Of a DNA stretch of 64,000 nt, positions 15,298 through 22,135 are shown piece by piece (the first letter of the stretch is position 1; each line of letters starts with the position of its first letter). The translations under genes were made by a program, and so were the position numbers. This DNA comes from Enterocloster lavalensis (lineage in GTDB: Bacteria; Bacillota; Clostridia; Lachnospirales; Lachnospiraceae): assembly GCF_902364025.1 (NCBI RefSeq), contig NZ_CABJCG010000001.1, positions 682,001 to 746,000 of the forward strand, written 5' to 3'. The notes under the pieces were generated by a model. That model did not search any database. It had not been told where the DNA came from and saw only the letters and a list, made by a program, of their open reading frames with translations.

Positions 15298-17295
15298 TTA
15301 CTTTTTGTGATTCAGCGCAAGACGGTACAGCGCCGAGACGTCCTGGGAATACTTTTTCAGCAGCGCGCTCAGGTAGGGGGCTCCCTCCACCTGCGCCGAC
15401 ACCGGAACCGCCCGGGCCGTGACCGGCTCCTGCCTCATCCTGACGCAGACCATATTTCCGGCCTCCTGGATCACATAGCTGCACAGGGAAGAAAAATGCT
15501 CCAGCGCCGCCGTGTCCCCGATCTCCCGTTTCCGCGCCGCCGTGAGAAACAGAATCTGCTCCATCTCGCTGGACATTTTCCAGAACAGCTCCAGAAGCCG
15601 CCTGTAATCCGCCTGCTCCGGCGCCGGGAGATGGGCCTGGAGATACTCCTCAACCTGCTCGTAGATCAGCTGGAAACGGACCAGGCCGTCCCGGACCGCT
15701 CCGTAGTCAAGCGGCACGTGCAGACTGGCCACAAAAATTCTCAAATAGGAGTGCTGCATGTGAAACAGCGCCCTGATATTGTCCTGAAACTGCCCCCTCA
15801 TGCTGGTGGGAAAGAAGAACCGGTTCACCGCCAGGACAAACACGGTAGCCAGTCCCACGTAAACCAGCCGCAGCTCCATGGCCATGGTCTCCTGCATGGC
15901 CAGCGAGGCCAGGGTGATGGAGAAGGCGGTGGAAAATACGGCCTGCTGCCAGGTCCCCGGCAGGGTACAGTACATAAAGGCCACGATCACGGAGGCCAGG
16001 GCGAAATGCCCCTGGACCCCTGGAAACAGCGGCAGCGCAAAATACAGCAGCGTGCAGCCCGCCACAGTGCCGATAAAGCGGTTTTTCAGGCGGAAGGCGC
16101 TGTCCTCGTACATGGGCTGCAGCAAAAGAAATGCGTTTAGCACAAACCAGTAAGCGTGATTGCAGCCGGAAAGGCGGCTGAACAGAAAACCCAGGGTCAG
16201 CACGGAGCTGAGGCGCAGGGAAAAACGCATCTCAAAGGTATCCGGCCGGAACCGCTGGAGAATCCAGGCCAACGGCCGCCCCTTTTCCCCGGAACGCCTT
16301 CTTACGGCTGCAAGTGGTAAATCCCTCTGCTCCAGGCGGCTTAAAAGGGTGAGCAGCAGGGAAACAGTCTGCTCCCCAAAGCGGCCGATTCCATCCTCCC
16401 GCATTCCCGCATCCCGGGCCAGCTCCTCCCCGTTTTCGCGCAGCGCCCGGGAACCGTTCTCCTCCCCATCCGCTCCGGCCTTTGTGCCTGTGCCCGGCCA
16501 GCACCCGTTGAATTCCCGCAAAAAGGCGCATAACCGCAGAAGAAAACGCTTTTCTTCCTCCCCGGTCCCGTTCTCCCTCAGAACCGTGAGAAAATAAGCG
16601 GAGCGCTGAAATAACAGCGCCGCCATATAGTGAATCTGCCCCTCCCGCTTTACCGCATAGGAAATCCCCCGGCTCTGTTCCACCTGTTTGCAGAGCGCGC
16701 GCTGGATGGAGAGCAGCTCCCCGGCCTCCGCATTTTCCTCCCCCGCCGCCCAGGCCGAAAGATGTCCCGCCAGAACCTCTAAGCCCCGCCGTTCCAGCCC
16801 GTAATCCACATCCCGCTCCCTGCCGCGGGAGTAGATGAGAAGCGCCCCGGCCAATAGCAGCAGGCCGTAGGTCATGGCGCAGAGAAAACGTCCGAACTCC
16901 GAAACAGCCACCGGGTTCAGCTGGAAAAACACAAAGCCCATGGCGCTGGTGAAATAACCTTTCTGATTGAATTGAGTGGATTGCAGGAACACCAAAAGAA
17001 ACGGAACCAGAATATTGAGAATCACACACAGGATCAGCCAGTGGCCCGCAAGAAATGCCAGCACGGCCAGCGACAGCTGTACCGCGGCCATGGAGAGCAG
17101 TTTCGCCATGGTCTGCCGCTTCCGGCACCGCACCTTGAACAGCGTGGCCAGAACCGACACCACAATGATGTACTTAACCCCAAACAGCCAGAGAATCGAA
17201 TAAAATGCAATCAGAAAAAACAGAATCACCGGCGCTGCATCCGTAAACGCCAGCTTTGCACGGCCCGCAAGGGACCGCAGCGTTTGACTTGCCAA
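15298..17295 (-). CDS. FUSC/YccS-like membrane protein (possible aromatic acid exporter family)
   Basis: About 665 residues with the FUSC layout: an N-terminal block of about six membrane segments (residues 20-160), a cytosolic region of about 200 residues (GEENAEAGELLS ... RFRPDTFEMRFSLRL), then a second membrane block (SSVLTLGFLFSRLSGCNHAYWFVLNAFLLLQPMYEDS is the conserved FUSC core) and a soluble tail. The chosen start is TTG 17295, because AGAAGGAG lies 10 bases upstream; the alternative ATG 17349 has no good ribosome site and lies inside an inverted repeat. Homologues are linked to efflux of aromatic acids or other weak acids; substrate unknown. Confidence 0.8.
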   Translation of the reverse strand: MASQTLRSLAGRAKLAFTDAAPVILFFLIAFYSILWLFGVKYIIVVSVLATLFKVRCRKRQTMAKLLSMAAVQLSLAVLAFLAGHWLILCVILNILVPFLLVFLQSTQFNQKGYFTSAMGFVFFQLNPVAVSEFGRFLCAMTYGLLLLAGALLIYSRGRERDVDYGLERRGLEVLAGHLSAWAAGEENAEAGELLSIQRALCKQVEQSRGISYAVKREGQIHYMAALLFQRSAYFLTVLRENGTGEEEKRFLLRLCAFLREFNGCWPGTGTKAGADGEENGSRALRENGEELARDAGMREDGIGRFGEQTVSLLLTLLSRLEQRDLPLAAVRRRSGEKGRPLAWILQRFRPDTFEMRFSLRLSSVLTLGFLFSRLSGCNHAYWFVLNAFLLLQPMYEDSAFRLKNRFIGTVAGCTLLYFALPLFPGVQGHFALASVIVAFMYCTLPGTWQQAVFSTAFSITLASLAMQETMAMELRLVYVGLATVFVLAVNRFFFPTSMRGQFQDNIRALFHMQHSYLRIFVASLHVPLDYGAVRDGLVRFQLIYEQVEEYLQAHLPAPEQADYRRLLELFWKMSSEMEQILFLTAARKREIGDTAALEHFSSLCSYVIQEAGNMVCVRMRQEPVTARAVPVSAQVEGAPYLSALLKKYSQDVSALYRLALNHKK

Positions 17296-17333
17296 GGAAC
17301 GTTCACTCCTTCTCTTTTCATTTCCACATTCAA

Positions 17334-17366
17334 TCAGGCGGCCTGGCATCGCGCCAAACCGCCTGA
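17334..17366. repeat. Inverted repeat upstream of the FUSC gene
   Basis: TCAGGCGG (17334-17341) and CCGCCTGA (17359-17366) with a partly pairing centre (GCCTGGC/GCGCCAAA region). No U-tract follows. It lies about 40-70 bases before the favoured TTG start, a plausible operator or leader hairpin. Confidence 0.45.
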
Positions 17367-17494
17367 GTCAAATTCCGTATGCCTGTACGCCCGCAGAGCG
17401 CGTTTCCGCTCCCGGCGCAAGTCTTGACTTCCATCTGCAATCATACCACATTGTCTGCCGTTTTCAACCGGTTGACCCGGATCTTAACGGCATT

Positions 17495-18007
17495 CTAGCG
17501 GGCTGTCCTGCCGGTCTGTTCCTCCAGCTTCCAAATCTGCACCGTTCCGTCGTAATCCCCGAATACCCGGCGGATCATCTCCTCCACGATCTCCCAGTCC
17601 CCGCCCGCGCTGCCGCAGCCGATTTTATAAGGAAACGCCACAGTCTCGTGTTTTTCCCGCACGTCCAGAAAACCGCGAATCTCCGTCATAGCCTGTTCCA
17701 GGGCCGCGTAATCCGTGTAAAGTCCCTTTTTGCCGTAATCGTCCTGGCCGTACAGGTTGGCGATCAGAAACCACCGGCCGTCCTGCTCCACCGGCTGGGC
17801 GCTGACCCGGCCCAGCAGCCTGGAGGTGTCTCCATTCTCCTTCTCCACCCACTGTCTGGTCATCTTTTTGTAGGTTTTCTCAACCTCCGGGAACCTCTGC
17901 CGGATCGCCCCTGCCATGCCGCGGCCGAACGCCCCCTGGCAGTTCACCTGGTGGCAGATCAGATCCGCTCCTGAATCCAGAATGTCCCCATTACAATACT
18001 CAATCAT
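17495..18007 (-). CDS. Macrodomain (ADP-ribose-binding) protein
   Basis: A 170-residue single macrodomain: GDILDSGADLICHQVNCQGAFGRGMAGAIRQRFP carries the NAD-metabolite-binding loop with the asparagine and glycine-rich motif, and FPYKIGCGSAGGDW matches the second phosphate loop. Macrodomains bind or hydrolyse ADP-ribose groups. ATG 18007 follows AGGAGG at about 6 bases. It lies 9 bases after a 53-residue gene with which it forms a two-gene operon under a palindromic operator. Whether it reverses an ADP-ribosylation mark or processes Appr-1''-p is not visible from the sequence. Confidence 0.88.
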   Translation of the reverse strand: MIEYCNGDILDSGADLICHQVNCQGAFGRGMAGAIRQRFPEVEKTYKKMTRQWVEKENGDTSRLLGRVSAQPVEQDGRWFLIANLYGQDDYGKKGLYTDYAALEQAMTEIRGFLDVREKHETVAFPYKIGCGSAGGDWEIVEEMIRRVFGDYDGTVQIWKLEEQTGRTAR

Positions 18008-18016
18008 ACCGTCCTC

Positions 18017-18178
18017 CTATTCCACCCCGGCCTCTCTAAGGATCCGGTTCAGCTCTTTTGTGGTCAGACAGAACATCCGCTTAATGGACCGTTTGTCCTC
18101 CGAATTTCCGGAATACGCTTCCACAATATCCGCGTCGCTCCAACTGAAATCAACCGGTTCGTTCATGTACTCTTTCAT
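18017..18178 (-). CDS. Small hypothetical protein, 53 residues, upstream partner of the macrodomain gene
   Basis: ATG 18178 to TAG 18017-18019. The sequence begins MKEYMNEPVDFSWSDADIV and ends LTTKELNRILREAGVE. AGGAGA lies 5 bases upstream. Charged, probably alpha-helical, no signal peptide; the C-terminal segment resembles a short DNA- or RNA-binding helix pair but is not recognised. Strong support for coding comes from its ribosome site, codon use and tight coupling (9 bases) to the macrodomain gene. The pairing with an ADP-ribose-binding protein makes a stress or toxin-antitoxin-like role possible, without proof. Confidence 0.75.
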   Translation of the reverse strand: MKEYMNEPVDFSWSDADIVEAYSGNSEDKRSIKRMFCLTTKELNRILREAGVE

Positions 18179-18259
18179 TGGCTCTCCTGTTGTCAATCAT
18201 AAGCTTTGCTATGTGATGTGTTTCCTTATTATACTTTGTCATTAGCCGACAGGCTGATG

Positions 18260-18307
18260 ATAAGGAATACGTTTCCTTATTATAACTGGACTCGGGCAAA
18301 ACGGCAA
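18260..18307 (-). promoter_or_regulatory. Promoter with palindromic operator for the 53-aa/macrodomain operon
   Basis: TTGCCG (18302-18307), a 17-base spacer and TATAAT (18279-18284) on the minus strand. ATAAGGAA-TACGT-TTCCTTAT (18260-18280), an exact 8-5-8 palindrome, overlaps the -10. A second copy of the half-site with TATAAT (18221-18232) lies 50 bases downstream as a direct repeat (TATAATAAGGAAAC). This looks like a repressor-controlled promoter. Confidence 0.72.
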
Positions 18308-18353
18308 GTTCTAAATTATGTACGTTGTAGAATAGGAAGAAGAAACTATATTT

Positions 18354-18908
18354 TTATTTCGTGGAATCCGTCCTGAGATCGATCAGCCCCTTGGCCATGG
18401 CGGTCAGTTCATCGATGGTCACCTTCTGATTGATATCCAGCAAAATGTAGATGTTTTCCTCCTGGACCCAGGCTACGGAATTCCCCTGCATGTCGCTGCA
18501 ATACAGGGTAATATCCCCATATGTGACAACCGTGGAATTCTCCGTCCCCGTCAGTGTGGCCGAGGGCTCCACCGAAAGGCTCACCGTCTTTGTGACGCCG
18601 TTTAGGACTTTGGCATACCGGAAGTTCAGGCCTTTCCTGCGGTTGACCGGATTTCCCTTGGAATCCAGGTCAAAGGACTCCGTGGCGGAACCGCTTTCAA
18701 ACCGGAAGTCCCCCGCCAGCGTTTCCGCAAGCCTGGGCGCAAAGCCCACATCCTGCTTCAGGGTATCGGCGCTTGGGAGGGTAGAATACTCCTCCGCACC
18801 GGAACCTTTCACGGTCACAACGCTCTGGGAGGCAGCGGCGTAACCGGGAATCGCGTTTGCAAACATCAGCGCGGCGGCGGTCATTAGAATCAATCGAATC
18901 TGTCTCAT
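18354..18908 (-). CDS. Secreted protein of unknown function
   Basis: A 184-residue protein with a clear signal peptide (MRQIRLILMTAAALMFANAIPGYAAA, cleavage near residue 25). The mature part has beta-rich character and ends with VAWVQEENIYILLDINQKVT then an ELTAMAKGLI helix, which is similar in pattern to the end of DUF4367-type surface domains (a strand pair followed by a helix with a leucine-isoleucine motif). No catalytic residues recognised. AGGAGA lies 6 bases before ATG 18908. Follows the NhaC gene by about 90 bases on the same strand. Confidence 0.7.
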   Translation of the reverse strand: MRQIRLILMTAAALMFANAIPGYAAASQSVVTVKGSGAEEYSTLPSADTLKQDVGFAPRLAETLAGDFRFESGSATESFDLDSKGNPVNRRKGLNFRYAKVLNGVTKTVSLSVEPSATLTGTENSTVVTYGDITLYCSDMQGNSVAWVQEENIYILLDINQKVTIDELTAMAKGLIDLRTDSTK

Positions 18909-18999
18909 GGCAAATCTCCTTTTCTGTGATTAACTGTTTTCTGACTCTAAGTCTACCAGCCCTATCTCTAAAAATCCTCAAAAAGGAGAAATTTCCGCT

Positions 19000-20412
19000 T
19001 TATTGGTCCGTCCGCAGGACCTTGAACCCGGTAAACGCAATGGCAAGGGAAATGATCGGGGTGAAAATATTCAGGTATGCGTAGGGCGCGTACTGGACGG
19101 TGGGCACGCCCAGGACGCCAACCACGAACATGGCCCCCACATTCCACGGAATCAGCACGCTGCCCGTGGTTCCCACATCCTCCAGAATCCGGGAAAGGTT
19201 CTGGGACTCCAGATTGTATTTTTCAAAGATCGGCGCAAACAGCGTTCCCACCATAACAAAGGCGAAGTTGTTGGTGGAGATCACCAGGATACAGATGAGG
19301 GTCAAAAACCATGCCATAACCATCACACCCTTAGCGGACTTGACTCCCTTGGTCAGGGCGTCGAACAGCGGTTTCAAAAGCCCTGTGCCGTTCAAAATTC
19401 CGCCCAACCCCAGCGCCCCCACAAAGGTCGCGATCAGCGACAGCATGGAGGACATTCCACCCCGGTTCAACAGGCTGGCGATCACCGCGTTATCGCTCTC
19501 CACACTGTATCCGCCATACATAACGGAACCAATGTCCGTCAGGGAAACTCCCTGGTACAACACCGCCACCACCGCGGCCGTCACCGCGCCGCTAAGCAGG
19601 GACACGATGGTGGATTTGCGCATGATGATCATAACGATGACTACAATCAGAGGAATGACCGCTACAAAGTCGATCTTGAACAATCCCTGAAGGCTGCCGA
19701 TGATCTCCGCCACCTGGGTGCTGTCAAACGCATTGGCGCTGCTGGAAAATCCGATGATCCCGTAGAGTACAATGGAGATCACAGCCGCCGGTCCCGTGGT
19801 CCAGAGCATGTAACGCACGTGGTCCATCAGCTTTGTCTTGGTTACGGCCGCGCAGAGATTGGTGCTGTCGGACATGGGGGACATCTTATCTCCGAACCAG
19901 GCTCCGCCCACAATGGCTCCCGCCGTGATCGCCGGGTTCATACCCAACCCCAGGCCTACGCCGGACATGGCGATTCCGATGGTTCCGATGGTTCCCCAGG
20001 AGGTTCCCATGATCATGCTCATCACACAGCAGAGAATGAAGGTTGTGACCAAAAACAGCCCCGGCGTAATCACCTGAAGGCCTGCAACCAGCACGGTTGG
20101 CACAGTGCCCGCCGCCATAAACGCGCCCATCATCACGCCCACGGCCATGATGATGGCGGCAGGGCCGATACAGTTTTTCGCCATCTCGTAGGCCAAATCC
20201 TCCAACTCGAAGAAATTGTAACCCAGGACCGCCGCAAAGGGCGCGACCACCAGCCAGCACAAAAACAGCATCAGGGAAATGTCCAGGTTCAACACGCTCA
20301 CTCCCGCTGCCACAAAGGCCACCACCACCGCCAGAGTCAGTACGGAGATTAGCAGGGTGGCTTCCTTCTTCGGTTTGGTCTTGTCATTTTGTCTCTTAGT
20401 TTCCTTTTTCAT
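19000..20412 (-). CDS. NhaC-family Na+/H+ antiporter (or related proton/substrate exchanger)
   Basis: About 470 residues with 11-12 membrane segments after a charged N-terminus (MKKETKRQNDKTKPKKEA). The motif GGAWFGDKMSPMSDSTNL is typical for NhaC and the related MleN/YqkI malate-lactate antiporters; EKYNLESQNLSRILEDVGTTGSVLIPWN also fits. ATG 20412 is favoured over GTG 20418 because AGAGAGG lies 7 bases upstream. It lies 22 bases after the MalY-like gene, so both are co-transcribed under the structured leader. A role in exporting or exchanging an amino-acid breakdown product is possible. Confidence 0.88.
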   Translation of the reverse strand: MKKETKRQNDKTKPKKEATLLISVLTLAVVVAFVAAGVSVLNLDISLMLFLCWLVVAPFAAVLGYNFFELEDLAYEMAKNCIGPAAIIMAVGVMMGAFMAAGTVPTVLVAGLQVITPGLFLVTTFILCCVMSMIMGTSWGTIGTIGIAMSGVGLGLGMNPAITAGAIVGGAWFGDKMSPMSDSTNLCAAVTKTKLMDHVRYMLWTTGPAAVISIVLYGIIGFSSSANAFDSTQVAEIIGSLQGLFKIDFVAVIPLIVVIVMIIMRKSTIVSLLSGAVTAAVVAVLYQGVSLTDIGSVMYGGYSVESDNAVIASLLNRGGMSSMLSLIATFVGALGLGGILNGTGLLKPLFDALTKGVKSAKGVMVMAWFLTLICILVISTNNFAFVMVGTLFAPIFEKYNLESQNLSRILEDVGTTGSVLIPWNVGAMFVVGVLGVPTVQYAPYAYLNIFTPIISLAIAFTGFKVLRTDQ

Positions 20413-20434
20413 ACGCACACCTCTCTAAAAAAAG

Positions 20435-21628
20435 TTAATGTTTCAGGGAATGAATACGTTTTTCCCAGGCCCTTGCCATCCGCTCCATTCCCTCCGACAG
20501 CACAGCGCGCCTGCAAGCCAGATTCAGCCGTATAAAGCCCTCTCCTCCAGGCCCCAACTCTTCCCCCGGGCTGATGAGGATATGAGCTTCCCGCTCAAAA
20601 TATGCCTCTGCCTCCCCCTCCTCAAAACCCAGACACCTCATATCGATCCAGGCAAAGTAGGTAGAATCGGCTTCCGTTATATGAGCAAGCGGCATCCTGC
20701 CGCGCACTGTCATCTCCGCGTACCGGTGATTTCCGGCGATATACTCCATGAGCGCCTCCACCCAGCCGTCGCAGCGGTCGAAAGCCGCGATGGCGGTCTG
20801 AATCCCAAACAGGTTCATTCCATAGGTCAGGTCCAATTTTCTCAGGGACCGGTTGTACCGCTCCAGTATTTCCGGATTCTCCGCGATCACGAAGGAAAAT
20901 TTGATCCCTGTGGTGTTGTATATCTTGCTGGGCGAATAGCAGGTGATGGTCCGCCGGGAGAGTTCTTTCGACAAGGACGCCATCGGTGTATACCGGTATC
21001 CCGGATATACCAGGCCGCAGTACACGTCGTCCGACAAAATCATCACATCGTGGCGTTCACATATTTCACCCAGTCGCCCAAGCTCTTCCCGCGTCCAGGC
21101 CCGTCCCACCGGGTTGTGAGGATTGCACAGCCAAAACAGGCGGGTCTTCTCCGTAAAACAGCGCTCCAGCGCCTCAAAATTCATCTCATACCGCCCGTCC
21201 CGCAGCGCCAGCGGGTTGCAGACCGGCACGCGGTCGTTGTCTAAGAGCATCTGTCGGAAGCAGAAATGCACCGGCGTCTGGATGATCACCTCGTCCCCTG
21301 GTCTGGTGAGGGCGTCCAAAACGCACCACACCGCGGTGTAGATACCAACGTTGACGGAGCTGGCCTTCCGGACATCCACCCTCCAGCCGCCGATGCGCTC
21401 CAGCCAGCACCGGATGGAATCATAGTACGCCTCGGGCGGATAGGGATAGCCCAAATGCCCCGCGTCCGCGATCTGCCGTACGGCCTGCAGTACAGGTTCC
21501 GGCGAGGAAAAATCCATATCTGCGGTTCCAAAACACAACAGATCCTCATATCCCGTACGCTGGATTTCCGCCTCCCATTTCATGGTGCTCAAACCATTCC
21601 GTCGGATCATTTCATCAAAATCGTACAT
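20435..21628 (-). CDS. MalY/PatB-family PLP-dependent C-S lyase / aminotransferase
   Basis: A 397-residue fold-type I PLP enzyme. Substrate-entry motif GTADMDFSSPEPV near the N-terminus, FWLCNPHNPVGRAWTREEL, SDDVYCGLVYPG, and the PLP lysine in CYSPSKIYNTTGIK all match MalY/PatB cystathionine beta-lyases. These cleave cystathionine, cysteine or S-conjugates to pyruvate, ammonia and a thiol. ATG 21628 follows AGGGGGT at 5 bases. Its 127-base leader contains a terminator-like three-way junction, and a LysR-type remnant lies divergently upstream. Paired with an NhaC-type antiporter. Confidence 0.9.
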   Translation of the reverse strand: MYDFDEMIRRNGLSTMKWEAEIQRTGYEDLLCFGTADMDFSSPEPVLQAVRQIADAGHLGYPYPPEAYYDSIRCWLERIGGWRVDVRKASSVNVGIYTAVWCVLDALTRPGDEVIIQTPVHFCFRQMLLDNDRVPVCNPLALRDGRYEMNFEALERCFTEKTRLFWLCNPHNPVGRAWTREELGRLGEICERHDVMILSDDVYCGLVYPGYRYTPMASLSKELSRRTITCYSPSKIYNTTGIKFSFVIAENPEILERYNRSLRKLDLTYGMNLFGIQTAIAAFDRCDGWVEALMEYIAGNHRYAEMTVRGRMPLAHITEADSTYFAWIDMRCLGFEEGEAEAYFEREAHILISPGEELGPGGEGFIRLNLACRRAVLSEGMERMARAWEKRIHSLKH

Positions 21629-21647
21629 ACAATACCCCCTTTTCGCC

Positions 21648-21743
21648 AAAAAAAAGATGCTAATCAACTCCCTCACTATCGCCTGCGTTTCCGCCGGCCG
21701 GTCTCTTCCTGGTTGACCGTATTAAGAGGAGTTGATTAACACC
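21648..21743 (-). promoter_or_regulatory. Structured leader with built-in intrinsic terminator upstream of malY (candidate riboswitch/attenuator)
   Basis: The minus-strand RNA has a 16-pair closing stem: 5' arm at 21728-21743 (core UAAUCAACUCC) and 3' arm at 21656-21671 (core GGAGUUGAUUA), extended by GGUGU/GCAUC with wobbles. A run of eight U (21655-21648) follows immediately. Between the arms, 56 bases can fold into two hairpins: CGGUC-N11-GACCG, and GCC-G-GCG-GAAA-CGC-A-GGC with a GNRA loop. The malY ribosome site starts right after the U-tract. This is not a T-box: no AGGGUGGNACCGCG is present. No known riboswitch class was recognised. Confidence 0.65.
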
Positions 21744-21760
21744 TAATATTAATTGGTTGG

Positions 21761-21789
21761 AGTATAGCATGAAGAAAAATATTTGTCAA
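21761..21789 (-). promoter_or_regulatory. Promoter of the malY-nhaC operon
   Basis: TTGACA (21784-21789), a 17-base spacer and TATACT (21761-21766) on the minus strand, placing transcription start about 125 bases before the malY ATG. Confidence 0.85.
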
Positions 21790-21828
21790 TGCTGTTTTTG
21801 ACTTTTTCTAACATGACTGCTCCGGCTC

Positions 21829-21981
21829 GTTACTGTTCACAGGCAATATCCCGCGAGGCGTTTTTAGTGAATGGAGCGTAGCGGAAGTCACAGAAAACCC
21901 GAAGATAGCGGCGCGAAACAACGTTTTTTGCCGTTTCTGTGCATCGCGAAGTGTGTTACTGGGAACGGAGTGTACAGTAAC
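21829..21981. mobile_element. MITE-like element, 153 bp, with terminal inverted repeats and 8-bp target duplication
   Basis: The ends GTTACTGTTCAC (21829-21840) and GTGTACAGTAAC (21970-21981) are inverted repeats matching at 11 of 12 positions. Both sides carry the same direct repeat TCCGGCTC (21821-21828 and 21982-21989), a perfect 8-bp target duplication. Inside, CACAGAAA and TTTCTGTG form a second inverted pair (about 21890-21940). No transposase gene is present. Removing the element and one repeat joins the flanks in frame within the LysR-type remnant, which supports a recent insertion. Confidence 0.72.
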
Positions 21982-22135
21982 TCCGGCTCCGGTTGTGTCC
22001 TTTCAGGCGTCTCCCCACTACTACCAGATCGGGAATCCTCCCCTGGAGCGCCATGTGGTCATGCTGTACCAACGAGGCCGGAAATTGTCGGCTCCTGAGC
22101 AGACTCTGTGTGAGATCATTCAGGGCTTTGCCTGA
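21982..22135 (+). pseudogene. C-terminal remnant of a LysR-family regulator, interrupted by the MITE
   Basis: Reading + strand to TGA at 22133-22135, the peptide has PHYYQIGNPPLERHVVMLY then RGRKLSAPEQTLCEIIQGF. This resembles the last 40-50 residues of LysR substrate-binding domains (a YYQIG-like strand, an arginine-rich strand, then LSPA...F helix). The DNA-binding N-terminal part is missing; upstream sequence is the MITE and then the malY promoter. Divergent orientation to malY fits a former LysR regulator of that operon. The stop overlaps the convergent glycosyltransferase gene by 20 bases. Confidence 0.6.

Noticed and set aside
17495..18178. DarT-DarG toxin-antitoxin pair
   Set aside because: The 53-residue partner is far too short for the DarT ADP-ribosyltransferase and lacks its motifs; the macrodomain protein lacks the DarG C-terminal domain.
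21630..21790. T-box riboswitch upstream of malY
   Set aside because: A terminator is present but no AGGGUGGNACCGCG T-box sequence or specifier stem was found.
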